Positions 25,457 to 35,187 are shown, counted from the first letter of the stretch. The stretch: 64,000 nucleotides of DNA from Virgisporangium ochraceum (GCF_016863655.1 NZ_BOPH01000068.1:106911-170910), one strand, 5' to 3'. The notes: generated by a model from the letters alone, not told the origin. Made by a program: numbers and translations.

Positions 25457-26660
25457 CCCAGTTGGCCAGCCCGCCGGTGTCCTCGATGATCCGCACGCCG
25501 GGCTGCTCGGAGGAGACGCTCGCCGTCGCGTTCAGCACCCTGGCCCCGTTGGCCACGGGCATCCTCACCTCGAACGACGTCTCCCGGCCCGCGCCGCTCG
25601 CCAGGGCCGGCTGGTGACAGACCAGGCGCACACCCACCAGGCCGGTGCTGAGGCGGTTGTCGGTGGTGGTGCACTCCGGGGTCACCTTCAGCTGCTTGGC
25701 GAGGCCGCTGCTGTCTGCGGTCGTGACGTACAGCTCCAGGTACACGCCGGGCGCGCGGTTCGGGCCGGCGTTCGTGACCGTGACCGTGATGCCGCCGGTC
25801 CACACGCCGTTCGACGCCGCCCCGAACGGCGCGGTGGTGACCGCGACGCCGAGGTCGGTCGGCGGCGCCTTCGGTGTCCACTGGCGCGGGCCGCCGACCT
25901 GGGTGAACTGCCGACCGTTCCAGCCGTACGAGCGCCACTGCTTCTCGACGTACTCCGGCCCGGCGAGGTTGATCCCCTCGTAGATGTAGACGTCGACGGC
26001 GGCGTCGACGCCGGGCCGCAGGTCGACCACGTCCGTGAACGGGTCGGAGTCGCCGCTGGCGACGACCCGCGCCATCGTGCGGAGGCCGCCCTGCTCGTCG
26101 CGACCGATCGCGAGCACCTGGTCGACGCTGTCCTCGTAGCCGCACGAGAACACGGCGACCGCCTCGGTGTCGCCGTCGCGGTCGACGTCGACGGAGATCA
26201 CCTTTCCGACCGACAACTGCTGCTCGGTGGTGACGGGGCCGATCTTGTCGAGGTCGACCTCGCCCGACGAGCAGAAGGCGCGCTTGGCCGGCCAGGCCGG
26301 CACGGCGAGCGTGGCCGCCAGGATGTCGGCCCGGGTGATCGGCTTCTGCACGGTGGCCGACGAGGTCGACACCGCGGTCGACGGCTCCTCCGACGGCCGC
26401 TCCGACGGCAGGCCGGACACCTGCTGCGGTGGCCCGGGGTCGACCGGCGTCTCGGCCTGATGGCCGACGAACCGGTAGCCGACGGCCGGAACGGCGAGCA
26501 CCGCGAGGGCCACTACGGACAGCATCGTGCGGCGGGTGACCTGCCGGCGCCGGGCAATGCCGCGCACCCGGGCGAGATCCGGACCGGGCGAGTCGACGAG
26601 CGACTCCACCCGGAACCGGGCGAACGCCTCCCGCACCTCAACGTCTTCCGGGTCAGCCAT
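25425..26660 (-). CDS. Membrane-anchored protein encoded with an ECF sigma factor (possible anti-sigma factor)
   Basis: The 411-residue protein has a short cytoplasmic N-terminus (MADPEDVEVREAFARFRVES), one transmembrane helix (TMLSVVALAVLAVPAVGY) near residue 50 and a Pro/Ser/Thr linker. A large extracytoplasmic part follows, with four Cys and a VDVDRDGDTEAVAVF segment that looks like a calcium-binding FG-GAP loop. ATG 26660 overlaps the sigma gene stop and follows GGGAGGT. The arrangement (soluble tail, one helix, outside domain, next to a SigE-type sigma factor) suits an anti-sigma partner. No zinc-binding anti-sigma motif is visible, so this role is inference. Confidence 0.8.
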   Translation of the reverse strand: MADPEDVEVREAFARFRVESLVDSPGPDLARVRGIARRRQVTRRTMLSVVALAVLAVPAVGYRFVGHQAETPVDPGPPQQVSGLPSERPSEEPSTAVSTSSATVQKPITRADILAATLAVPAWPAKRAFCSSGEVDLDKIGPVTTEQQLSVGKVISVDVDRDGDTEAVAVFSCGYEDSVDQVLAIGRDEQGGLRTMARVVASGDSDPFTDVVDLRPGVDAAVDVYIYEGINLAGPEYVEKQWRSYGWNGRQFTQVGGPRQWTPKAPPTDLGVAVTTAPFGAASNGVWTGGITVTVTNAGPNRAPGVYLELYVTTADSSGLAKQLKVTPECTTTDNRLSTGLVGVRLVCHQPALASGAGRETSFEVRMPVANGARVLNATASVSSEQPGVRIIEDTGGLANWVSVPLPAPPG

Positions 26661-27258
26661 CGTGCACCTCCCTCCCGGGCGCTTCCTCTTTACTGTCACT
26701 GAGTGCGGCCGCCAGGGCCGCGCGGCCCCGGTGCAGCCACGACTTCACCGTGCCGGGCGCGACCCGCTCCTGCGCCGCGATGTCGTTCACCGACATGTCG
26801 CCGAGGTAGTGCAGCACGACGGCGCGGCGTTGCGTCTCCGGCAGCGTGGCCAGCGCCCGGACCAGCATCACCCGGTCGGGCGAGGGTTCGGCGACGAGCC
26901 GTTCCACGGACTGCTTGCGCATGAACGTGTTGAAGCGGGCGATCCGGCGCCAGTTGCTCGTGGCCAGGTTCCACGCGACCCGGCGCACCCACGCCTCCGG
27001 GTTGTCGTAGGTCGAGACCCGCGACCACCGTTGCAGCGCACGGGCGAAGGCCTCCTGCACCACGTCCTGCGCGGTGGCCATGTCGGCCGTGTACGCGTGC
27101 AACTGGACGATGAAGCGATCGAAGTTCGCGAGGTAGAAGGCGTCGAAGTCGGCCGTGGACGCGGCCGGGACGGGCGGCACAGACGGCACACGGACCGAGG
27201 TGGGCGGCGCGTCATCGCTGTCGCGCGCCTCCTCGTCCGGTATGGCCATATCCAGCAT
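26653..27258 (-). CDS. SigE-family ECF RNA polymerase sigma factor
   Basis: The 201-residue sigma factor has region 2 (FDAFYLANFDRFIVQLHAYT...AQDVVQEAFARAL, PEAWVRRVAWNLATSNWRR). Region 4 is LPETQRRAVVLHYLGDMSVNDIAAQERVAPGTVKSWLHRGR. ATG 27258 was selected because GGAGGGGG stands just before it; a longer frame upstream lacks a ribosome site. The gene overlaps the next by 8 bases. About 35 disordered residues precede region 2. Confidence 0.93.
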   Translation of the reverse strand: MLDMAIPDEEARDSDDAPPTSVRVPSVPPVPAASTADFDAFYLANFDRFIVQLHAYTADMATAQDVVQEAFARALQRWSRVSTYDNPEAWVRRVAWNLATSNWRRIARFNTFMRKQSVERLVAEPSPDRVMLVRALATLPETQRRAVVLHYLGDMSVNDIAAQERVAPGTVKSWLHRGRAALAAALSDSKEEAPGREVHDG

Positions 27259-27347
27259 TCCCCCTCCGCCTCGATAGTGGCCGATCGACACGTACCGACA
27301 CGCCACCGCGGCCCGTCCGGTTGCAGGTCTTTCCGAACCCTTGTGGA

Positions 27348-27373
27348 TAAGTAGCTTACTGCTAAGCTACTTA
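27348..27373. promoter_or_regulatory. Perfect 11-bp inverted repeat upstream of EamA exporter
   Basis: TAAGTAGCTTA (27348-27358) and TAAGCTACTTA (27363-27373) are exact reverse complements separated by CTGC. The repeat ends 3 bases before the ATG at 27377. It is AT-rich against a GC-rich background. The form is that of a TetR- or MarR-type operator that would block a very short leader. No matching regulator gene lies adjacent. Confidence 0.75.
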
Positions 27374-27376
27374 CTC

Positions 27377-28378
27377 ATGAGAGACATGCGGACCGTGGGG
27401 ACGAGCGCCGCCGCGCCGGCGCTGTGGGGCACGACCTACCTGGTGACCACGGAGCTGCTGCCCGCGCACCGGCCGCTGCTCGCCGGCACCCTGCGGGCGC
27501 TTCCCGCCGGTCTCCTCCTGCTGGGCCTGGTCTCCGTGTTCGCGCGCCGGCGGGCTCCGGTGGGCCGCTCGCGGCCCGGCGCATCGATACTGCCGGGCGG
27601 CGCCTGGTGGTGGCGGGCGCCGCTGCTCGGCACGCTCAACATCGGCGTGTTCTTCGCGCTCCTGTTCGTCGCGGCGTACCGGCTGCCGGGCGGCGTGGCC
27701 GCGGTGGTCGGCGCCGTCGGCCCGTTCGTGGTGGCCGGGATCGCGTTCGTGCTGCTGGGGGAGCGGCCGGCCGGACGGACGCTGGTGGCCGCCGCGATCG
27801 GTGTCGGCGGCGTGGCGCTGCTGGTGCTGCGCTCGTCGGTCGCGCTCGACCCGGTCGGGCTGCTGGCCGCCGCGGGCGGCACGGTCGTGATGTCGCTGGG
27901 AACCGTGCTCGGCCGGCGCTGGGGCACGCCGGCGGGCTTCGACCGGAAGGCCACCGCGCTGCTCGCGCTCACCGGTTGGCAGCTGACCGCGGGTGGGCTG
28001 CTCCTGCTGCCGGTGGCGCTCCTGGTCGAGGGGCCGCCGCCCGCCCTCACCGCGCTGAACCTCACCGGCTACGGCTACCTGTCGATCGTCGGGACGGCGT
28101 TCGCGTACGTGCTGTGGTTCCGCGGGGTCACCTCGCTGGCGCCCGCCCGGGTGACGGTGCTGGCCCTGCTGAGCCCGGCGGTCGCCGCGCTGCTCGGCTG
28201 GGCGGTGCTGGGCCAGGCGCTGTCGGCCGGCCAGGTCGTGGGCTTCGCGGCGGTGCTCGGCGCGGTGGTTCTCGGTACGTCGACGCCGGGTGGCGCGACC
28301 TCCCCGGGTATCCGGCCCGGTGCCGGTAGGTTCGGCCACCATGACGTCGCGCCCCGCCCTGCCACCAGCGGAGTCTGA
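27377..28378 (+). CDS. EamA/DMT-superfamily transporter
   Basis: The 333-residue membrane protein has about ten hydrophobic helices in two EamA halves (ALWGTTYLVTTELLP... and GTVVMSLGTVLGRRWG...). The end of the second half is SLAPARVTVLALLSPAVAALLGWAVLG. This is the drug/metabolite exporter fold. ATG 27377 comes directly after a perfect inverted repeat, so expression is probably repressed until a ligand appears. The 3' end overlaps the next gene by 38 bases. Confidence 0.93.
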   Translation: MRDMRTVGTSAAAPALWGTTYLVTTELLPAHRPLLAGTLRALPAGLLLLGLVSVFARRRAPVGRSRPGASILPGGAWWWRAPLLGTLNIGVFFALLFVAAYRLPGGVAAVVGAVGPFVVAGIAFVLLGERPAGRTLVAAAIGVGGVALLVLRSSVALDPVGLLAAAGGTVVMSLGTVLGRRWGTPAGFDRKATALLALTGWQLTAGGLLLLPVALLVEGPPPALTALNLTGYGYLSIVGTAFAYVLWFRGVTSLAPARVTVLALLSPAVAALLGWAVLGQALSAGQVVGFAAVLGAVVLGTSTPGGATSPGIRPGAGRFGHHDVAPRPATSGV

Positions 28379-29294
28379 GGAGGACTTCGACGACCTGACC
28401 GACGAGGACCTCCGGCCCGGGGTCGCGGCGCTGTGCCGGGACCTCGGTGTCGGGGACCTCGGTGTCGGTGGGTCGGACGTCGTCCGGTTCCCGGGCGGGT
28501 CGCTGCCGGTCTACGCGGTCGGTTCGGCGGTGCTCAAGCTGTTCCCGCCGGTGCACCTCGACGAGTTCCCGGTCGAGGCGGGCGTGCTCGCCGCGGTGGA
28601 GGGCCGCCTGCCGGTACCGACGCCGGGTGTGCGCGCCGTCGGCGAGCGCGACGACTGGGGTTACGTGCTCATGGACCGGCTGCGGGGCGAGTCGCTGGAG
28701 ACCGCGTGGAACGGGCTGGGTGCCGAGGGCCGCGACTCGATCGCCACCCAGTTGGGGGAGGCGCTGGCGGCGTTGCACGCTGTGCCGGTCCCCGAGATCG
28801 ACGACTGGTGGCCGGAGGACTGGGACGACTTCGTGTACACCCAGCGCGCGATGTGCGTGGCCCGGCATCGCGGCCTCGGCCTCGCCCCGGAGTGGCTGGC
28901 GAAGGTGGAGCCGTTCCTCGACGGCGTCGACCTGCCCGACGGGGAGCCGGTGCTGCTGCACACCGAGATCATGCGCCAGCACCTCCTCGTGGCACCCGGC
29001 GACGACGGCTGGCGGCTCACCGGTCTCCTCGACTTCGAACCGGCGGTGCGGGGCGCCCGCGAGTACGAGTTCGTCGGTCTCGGATGTTCCGTCGCGGAGG
29101 GCGACGCGCGGTTCCTCGGCCGCGCCCTGCGCGCCTACGGCTACGCCGACCCCGACGAGGCGTTCCGGCGCCGCATGACGGCGTGGACGCTGCTGCACTT
29201 CTACAGCAACGTGCGCAAATACCTCGATCGCCTCCCACAGCCGGAGGAACCGACCTTCGAGTCGCTCGGTGACCGTTGGTACGCAACCGAATAG
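28341..29294 (+). CDS. Aminoglycoside phosphotransferase (APH)-fold kinase
   Basis: The 317-residue protein has the APH core: glycine/lysine region VYAVGSAVLKLFPP, WGYVLMDRLRGESLE, then the catalytic loop LLHTEIMRQHLLV and the metal motif TGLLDFEPAVRGAREYEF. The usual HxD...N loop is here HTE...H, so the catalytic Asp is replaced by Glu and the Asn by His, while the following DFE acid pair is kept. ATG 28341 is the start. A small repeat DLGVGDLGVGG is near residue 35. Substrate unknown; resistance cannot be claimed from sequence. Confidence 0.85.
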   Translation: MTSRPALPPAESEEDFDDLTDEDLRPGVAALCRDLGVGDLGVGGSDVVRFPGGSLPVYAVGSAVLKLFPPVHLDEFPVEAGVLAAVEGRLPVPTPGVRAVGERDDWGYVLMDRLRGESLETAWNGLGAEGRDSIATQLGEALAALHAVPVPEIDDWWPEDWDDFVYTQRAMCVARHRGLGLAPEWLAKVEPFLDGVDLPDGEPVLLHTEIMRQHLLVAPGDDGWRLTGLLDFEPAVRGAREYEFVGLGCSVAEGDARFLGRALRAYGYADPDEAFRRRMTAWTLLHFYSNVRKYLDRLPQPEEPTFESLGDRWYATE

Positions 29295-29341
29295 GGCTCG
29301 TGAAGGGCGCTTCCACGGCTGCCGGGCGTTAGTGTGCGTGA

Positions 29342-32098
29342 ATGTTCCTTCGCAGTGCGGTAAGGGCGGTCGCCGCTGCGCTACCCGTGATTCTCGCCGT
29401 CGCGTTGACGCCCGCCACAGCGTCCGCAAAAGGCAACGATGGTGCCGGCCACTCCCTGCGCGGCCCGGTGACCGACGAGAACTTCTACTTCGTGATGGCC
29501 GACCGGTTCGAGAACGGCGACACCGCCAACGACACCGGCGGGCTCTCCGGCGACTACCTGACGACCGGGTTCGACCCCACCCGCAAGGGCTTCTACAACG
29601 GCGGCGACCTCAAGGGCCTGCTGAACCGGATCGACTACGTCCGTGGCCTGGGCACGACCTCGATCTGGCTCACGCCGAGCTTCAAGAACAAGGCCGTGCA
29701 ACTGGAGGACGGACCGTCGGCCGGCTACCACGGCTACTGGATCACCGACTTCACCCAGATCGACCCGCACCTGGGCAGCAACGCCGACCTCAAGGCGCTC
29801 GTCGACGCCGCGCACCGGAAGGGGATGAAGGTCTACTTCGACATCATCACCAACCACACGGCCGACGTGATCGGGTACGACACCGGCGCCCGCAAGCCGT
29901 ACGTCGGCAAGGACGTGGCGCCGTACCGGACGGCGGCGGGCCAGCCGTTCGACGACCGTGACTACGCCGGCTCGAACCGGTTCCCGCCGCTGTCTCCCAC
30001 CGCCAGCTTCCCACCCGGCTACACGCCCGTGCTCCAGCCGGGCGAGGAGAACCTGAAGCAGCCGGCCTGGCTCAACGACGTCACCCTGTACCACAACCGT
30101 GGTGACACGACGTTCACCGGCGAGAACTCGTACTACGGCGACTTCTTCGGGCTCGACGACCTGTTCACCGAGCACCCGCGCGTGGTGCGCGGAATGATCG
30201 ACATCTACAAGACGTGGATCCGCGACTTCGGTGTCGACGGGTTCCGCATCGACACGATGAAGCACGTCAACGACGAGTTCTGGCAGGCGTTCGGGCCCGA
30301 GGTGCTGCAGTACGCGCGCTCGCAGGGCAAGCGTGAGTTCTTCATGTTCGGCGAGGTCTTCGACACCACGAAGAGCTTCACCTCGCAGTTCACCACGAAG
30401 AACAGGATGCAGTCGGTGCTCGACTTCCCGTTCCAGGAGGCGGCGCGGGGCTTCGCGTCGAAGGGTGCACCGACCAACTCCCTGGGAGCGTTCTTCCAGG
30501 CCGACGACTGGTACACCGATGCCGACAGCAACGTCTACCAACTGCCGACGTTCCTCGGTAACCACGACATGGGGCGCATCGGCAGCTTCGTGAAGGCCGA
30601 CAACCCCGGAGCCACCGACGCCGAGTACCTGGCCCGCGACCTGCTGGCGCACCAGCTGATGTACTTCTCGCGCGGCAACCCGGTGATCTACTACGGCGAC
30701 GAGCAGGGCTTCACCGGCCCCGGCGGCGACCAGGACGCCCGGCAGACCATGTTCGCCAGCCGCGTGCCCGAGTACCTCGACGACGACCTGCTCGGCACCG
30801 ACGCCACGCACGCGCAGTCGAACTTCGTGGCCGGTCACCCGCTGTACCGGTCGATCAACCAGCTCGCCGAACTGACGAAGCGGCACCCGGCGCTGCGCGA
30901 CGGTGCCCACCAGCACCGGTACGGCAGCGACGCGGCGGGGATCTACGCGTTCTCCCGCTTCGACCGTGGCCAGCAGCGCGAGTACGTGGTGGCGCTGAAC
31001 AACAGCGAGCAGCCGGCGACGGCGGCGATCCCCACGTACGGCCGGAACACGTTCGTGAAGATCTACGGAGACGGCGAACGCACGGTCCGGACGAACCGCG
31101 ACGGCGCCCTGACGGTCACCGTGCCGCCGCTGTCCACCGTGGTGTACCAGGCGACGGACAAGCTCGACCGGTCGCGCGCCGCGCCGTCCATCGCGCTCGC
31201 CCAGCCGCAGCCGGCGGCCGGTGCGAACGGGCGCATGCAGGTGAGCGCACAGGTGGGCGGCTCGTCGTTCTACGAGGTGACGTTCCAGGCTCGCACCGGA
31301 AACGGCCAGTGGCGCTCGATCGGCACCGACGACACGGCGCCGTACCAGGTGTTCCACGACGTCACCGACATCCCGTCGGGCACCGACGTGCAGTACCGGG
31401 CCGTGGTGCTCGACAACGCCGGTCACGAACGGGCCAGCTCGGTGCGCCGGGCGACGGTGCCGCTGCCGACGCTGACCATCGAGGTGCCCGCGGCGGGCAG
31501 CAACGTCCGCGGCACCGTCGAGGTGCGCGCGGTGGCCGACCCCGAACGGTCGAGCCACGTCGTGCGCATCGACCGTCGGATCGGCACCGGCGAGTGGACG
31601 CCCGTGGGCACCGACTCGTCGTCGCCGGTCTACACGGTCTTCGACAACCTCACCCCGCTGAACCTGGCGACCGGCACGACGGTGGCCTACCGGGCCGTGC
31701 TCACGTCGGGCCGGGGCGAGGTGACCAGCACGGTGCGCGAGGTGCGGTACGCCGGTCCGCCGGTGACCACGGCGACGCTGTACTACTACCGCCCGGCCGG
31801 CGACTACGCCGACTGGGGCCTGCACATGTGGGGCGACGCCGTCGACCCGGCGGTGCTCGCGCAGATCGCGTGGGGCGCGCCGTGGCAGCGGACCGGAGTG
31901 CGGGACGGCTGGGCGGTGTACGAGATCCCGCTGGTGTCGGACACGGCGCCGGTGAACTTCATCATGCACACGCCCAACGGGGACGCCGTACCGGACACCC
32001 GTGAGCCGGGCGGCGACCGGTCGTTCCTGCCGATCGACAGCCCCGAGGTGTGGATCGTGCAGGGCGACCTCACGGTCTACACGTCCCAGCCCCGGTAG
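29342..32098 (+). CDS. Secreted GH13 alpha-amylase-family enzyme with C-terminal pullulanase-associated domain
   Basis: The 918-residue protein has a signal peptide (AVAAALPVILAVALTPATASA). The GH13 barrel begins NFYFVMADRFENGD and contains DIITNHTADV, the nucleophile Asp in GFRIDTMKHVN, the acid Glu in FFMFGEVFDT and NHD in LGNHDMGRIG. Two beta-sandwich repeats follow at about 610-800 (SFYEVTFQARTGNGQW; SHVVRIDRRIGTGEW). The C-terminus is a PUD/CBM41-like starch-binding domain (YYYRPAGDYADWGLHMWGD). It degrades starch-like glucans outside the cell. A strong terminator hairpin follows. Confidence 0.93.
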   Translation: MFLRSAVRAVAAALPVILAVALTPATASAKGNDGAGHSLRGPVTDENFYFVMADRFENGDTANDTGGLSGDYLTTGFDPTRKGFYNGGDLKGLLNRIDYVRGLGTTSIWLTPSFKNKAVQLEDGPSAGYHGYWITDFTQIDPHLGSNADLKALVDAAHRKGMKVYFDIITNHTADVIGYDTGARKPYVGKDVAPYRTAAGQPFDDRDYAGSNRFPPLSPTASFPPGYTPVLQPGEENLKQPAWLNDVTLYHNRGDTTFTGENSYYGDFFGLDDLFTEHPRVVRGMIDIYKTWIRDFGVDGFRIDTMKHVNDEFWQAFGPEVLQYARSQGKREFFMFGEVFDTTKSFTSQFTTKNRMQSVLDFPFQEAARGFASKGAPTNSLGAFFQADDWYTDADSNVYQLPTFLGNHDMGRIGSFVKADNPGATDAEYLARDLLAHQLMYFSRGNPVIYYGDEQGFTGPGGDQDARQTMFASRVPEYLDDDLLGTDATHAQSNFVAGHPLYRSINQLAELTKRHPALRDGAHQHRYGSDAAGIYAFSRFDRGQQREYVVALNNSEQPATAAIPTYGRNTFVKIYGDGERTVRTNRDGALTVTVPPLSTVVYQATDKLDRSRAAPSIALAQPQPAAGANGRMQVSAQVGGSSFYEVTFQARTGNGQWRSIGTDDTAPYQVFHDVTDIPSGTDVQYRAVVLDNAGHERASSVRRATVPLPTLTIEVPAAGSNVRGTVEVRAVADPERSSHVVRIDRRIGTGEWTPVGTDSSSPVYTVFDNLTPLNLATGTTVAYRAVLTSGRGEVTSTVREVRYAGPPVTTATLYYYRPAGDYADWGLHMWGDAVDPAVLAQIAWGAPWQRTGVRDGWAVYEIPLVSDTAPVNFIMHTPNGDAVPDTREPGGDRSFLPIDSPEVWIVQGDLTVYTSQPR

Positions 32099-32110
32099 TT
32101 ACCTCGATCT

Positions 32111-32148
32111 GGCTCCCGCGTCCGCCGCATAGGGTGGACGCGGGAGCC
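32111..32148 (+). terminator. Hairpin terminator after amylase gene
   Basis: GGCTCCCGCGTCC (32111-32123) pairs perfectly with GGACGCGGGAGCC (32136-32148) around a 12-base loop, 13 bases after the amylase stop. The following GGTTCTTCG holds only a weak T run. The strong stem before a separate gene start at 32172 supports termination between the two genes. Confidence 0.8.
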
Positions 32149-32171
32149 GGTTCTTCGAGGGGAGACGGGGC

Positions 32172-35135
32172 ATGCACGACGATCGGCGGGTCATCGAGGC
32201 GCGCATCGACCGGACGCTCCGCGAGCGGATCCGGCCGGCCGTGTACCCGCATGCCGTGCCGCTAGCGGTGCACGTCTGGCACGTGCCGGGTGAGCCGGTG
32301 CCGGTGGCCGAGGGGCTGCGGGCCACGTACGCGCCGGCCGCGGTCGGCGACGCGTGGGGTCCGCCGTGGGGCACCTCGTGGTTCCGCTTCACCGGCGAGG
32401 TGCCGGCCGAGTGGGCCGGGCGCACCGTGGAGGCCGTGCTCGACCTCGGGTTCTCGCACCCGGGTCCCGGGTTCTCGGCCGAGGGGCTGGTGTACCGGCC
32501 CGACGGCTCACCGGTGAAGGGGCTGCATCCGAAGAGCCACTGGGTGCGCCTCACCGAACGGACGGTCGACCTCTACGTCGAGGCGGCGGCCAACCCGCTG
32601 ATCGTCGGCCCGGTCACCGCGCTCGGTGACCCGCTGACCGCCGGCGACGCCCCGCTCTACCGCCTCGCCCGCGCCGACGTGGCGATCTTCGACGAGACCG
32701 TGTGGAACCTCGCCCACGACCTCGACGTGCTGGTCGACCTCATGCGGCAGCAGTCGCTCGAGTCACCCCGCCGCTGGGAGATCCTGCGGGCCTGCGAGCG
32801 CGCGCTCGACGTCCTCGATCTGTTCGACCTGGAGGCGACGGCCGCGGCGGCGCGCGAGAAGCTCGCGCCCGCGCTGGCGCTGCCGGCCCACCCGGACGCG
32901 CACACGCTGTACTCGGTGGGGCACGCGCACATCGACTCGGCGTGGCTCTGGCCGCTGCGGGAGACCGTCCGCAAGGTCGCCCGCACCGCGGCCAACGTGG
33001 TGTCGCTCATGGACGACGACCCCGACGTCGTGTTCGCGATGTCGCAGGCGCAGCAGCTCGCGTGGATCAAGGAGCACCGGCCGGAGATCTTCACGCGGGT
33101 CAAGGAGAGGATCGCCGACGGGCGGTTGGTGCCGGTGGGCGGCATGTGGGTCGAGGCCGACGCCAACATGCCCGGCGGCGAGGCGATGGCGCGCCAGTTC
33201 GTGCACGGCAAGCGCTTCTTCCTCGACGAGTTCGGCATCGAGACCGAGGAGGTGTGGCTGCCCGACTCGTTCGGCTACTCGGCGGCGCTGCCGCAGCTCA
33301 TCAAGCTGTCGGGCTCGAAGTGGTTCCTCACGCAGAAGATCTCGTGGAACGAGACGAACAAGTTCCCGCACCACACGTTCTGGTGGGAAGGGCTCGACGG
33401 CACCCGGATCTTCACCCACTTCCCGCCGGTCGACACGTACAACGTCGAGTTCTCGGGCAAGCAGCTCGCGCACGCGGTGGCGAACTTCGAGGAGAAGGGC
33501 GCCGCGTCGCGGTCGCTCGCACCGTTCGGCTACGGCGACGGCGGTGGCGGCCCGACCCGCGACATGATGGCCCGTGCCCGCCGGCTGGCGAACCTCGCCG
33601 GCTCGCCCCGGGTGCGGATCGCCGCGCCGGCGCGGTTCTTCGAGGACGCCCACACCGAGTACCCCGACGCGCCGGTGTGGGTGGGGGAGCTGTACCTGGA
33701 GCTGCACCGCGGCACCTACACGAGCCAGGCCAAGACCAAGCAGGGCAACCGGCGCAGCGAGCACCTCCTCCGCGAGGCGGAACTGTGGGCCGCGACCGCC
33801 GCCGTGCGGGCGGGCTTCGCGTACCCGTACGAGCGGCTCGACCGGTTGTGGAAGACCGTGCTGCTGCACCAGTTCCACGACATCCTGCCGGGCTCGTCGA
33901 TCGCCTGGGTCCACCGTCAGGCCCGCACCACCTACGCCGACGTCGCAGCCGAGCTGGGCGAGATCATCGACTCGGCACAGGAGTCGCTGTCAGGTGCAGG
34001 TGAGGGTGTGGTTGTGTTCAACGCCGCGCCGCACGGCCGGAACGGGGTTCCGGCGGGGGGAGCGCATCCCGAGTGGGCGCCCGCGGAGCACTCCGCTGTC
34101 GAAGAGGCCGATGGTGGGTACGTTCTCGACGACGGTCTGCTCCGGGTGGTGGTCGATGCCCGGGGCCTCATCACCTCCGTCGTGGCCGACGGGCGGGAGG
34201 CGGTCGCGCCGGGGAGCGCGGCGAACCTGCTGCAGCTGCACCCCGACCACCCGGCCAACTGGGACGCCTGGGACGTCAACCACTACTACCGCAACACCGG
34301 CACCGACCTCGTCGACCTCGTGTCGATGGAGGCGCGCGACGGCGCCGTGGTGGTGAGGCGGGCGTTCGGGGCGTCGACGGTGGAGCAGGTCGTCTCGGTG
34401 GCCGACGGCACCGTGGAGATCGACACGGTGGTCGACTGGCACGAACGGGAGAAGATCCTCAAGGCCGCGTTCCCGCTCGACGTGCGGGCCGACCGGTCGG
34501 CGTCGGAGACCCAGTTCGGGCACGTGTACCGGGCGACCCACCGCAACACCTCCTGGGAGGCGGCCCGGTTTGAGATCTGCGCCCACCGCTGGGTGCACGT
34601 CGGCGAGCCGGGGTGGGGCGCGGCCGTGGTGAACGACTCCACGTACGGCCACGACGTCACGTCGACGGTCCGCGACGACGGGGGCACCACCACGACCGTG
34701 CGGCTGTCGCTGCTGCGGGCGCCGCGGTTCCCCGACCCGGAGACCGACCAGGGCGAGCACCGGTTCCGGTACGCGCTCGTGCCCGGTGCCACGATCGGCG
34801 ACGCGGTGCGCGCCGGTTACCGGATCAACCTGCCGGCGCGGCGGCAGCCCGGCAACGCGGTCGTCGAGCCGCTGGTGGCGGTCGACAACGACGCCGTGGT
34901 GGTCGAGGCGGTCAAGCTGGCCGACGACGGGAGCGGCGACGTCGTGGTGCGGCTGTACGAGGCGCTCGGCGGGCGGGCGTCGGCCCGGCTCACGGTCGAC
35001 TTCCCGCTGGCCGCCGCGGCTGAGACCGACCTGCTGGAGCGCGTGCTCACGCCGTCCGCTCGCGAAGGTGGCACCGTCGCGATCACCTTGCGCCCGTTCC
35101 AGGTTGTGACCTTGCGCCTGACCCCTGGGAATTAA
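32172..35135 (+). CDS. GH38 alpha-mannosidase
   Basis: The 987-residue enzyme has the zinc site in VGHAHIDSAWLWPLRET (His-x-His and Asp). The nucleophile Asp lies in WVEADANMPGGEAMARQF, and the family blocks LPDSFGYSAALPQL and HTFWWEGLDGTRIFTHFPP are present. Large C-terminal beta-domains follow. There is no signal peptide, so it acts inside the cell on mannosides. ATG 32172 has a GGGGAGACGGGG ribosome site. Length is as expected for bacterial and vacuolar-type GH38 enzymes. Confidence 0.95.
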   Translation: MHDDRRVIEARIDRTLRERIRPAVYPHAVPLAVHVWHVPGEPVPVAEGLRATYAPAAVGDAWGPPWGTSWFRFTGEVPAEWAGRTVEAVLDLGFSHPGPGFSAEGLVYRPDGSPVKGLHPKSHWVRLTERTVDLYVEAAANPLIVGPVTALGDPLTAGDAPLYRLARADVAIFDETVWNLAHDLDVLVDLMRQQSLESPRRWEILRACERALDVLDLFDLEATAAAAREKLAPALALPAHPDAHTLYSVGHAHIDSAWLWPLRETVRKVARTAANVVSLMDDDPDVVFAMSQAQQLAWIKEHRPEIFTRVKERIADGRLVPVGGMWVEADANMPGGEAMARQFVHGKRFFLDEFGIETEEVWLPDSFGYSAALPQLIKLSGSKWFLTQKISWNETNKFPHHTFWWEGLDGTRIFTHFPPVDTYNVEFSGKQLAHAVANFEEKGAASRSLAPFGYGDGGGGPTRDMMARARRLANLAGSPRVRIAAPARFFEDAHTEYPDAPVWVGELYLELHRGTYTSQAKTKQGNRRSEHLLREAELWAATAAVRAGFAYPYERLDRLWKTVLLHQFHDILPGSSIAWVHRQARTTYADVAAELGEIIDSAQESLSGAGEGVVVFNAAPHGRNGVPAGGAHPEWAPAEHSAVEEADGGYVLDDGLLRVVVDARGLITSVVADGREAVAPGSAANLLQLHPDHPANWDAWDVNHYYRNTGTDLVDLVSMEARDGAVVVRRAFGASTVEQVVSVADGTVEIDTVVDWHEREKILKAAFPLDVRADRSASETQFGHVYRATHRNTSWEAARFEICAHRWVHVGEPGWGAAVVNDSTYGHDVTSTVRDDGGTTTTVRLSLLRAPRFPDPETDQGEHRFRYALVPGATIGDAVRAGYRINLPARRQPGNAVVEPLVAVDNDAVVVEAVKLADDGSGDVVVRLYEALGGRASARLTVDFPLAAAAETDLLERVLTPSAREGGTVAITLRPFQVVTLRLTPGN

Positions 35136-35187
35136 TTGCGTAAGCAAGTAGTTTGGAGGGGCAAGAACCTATTAGGGAGCGCGCGAA

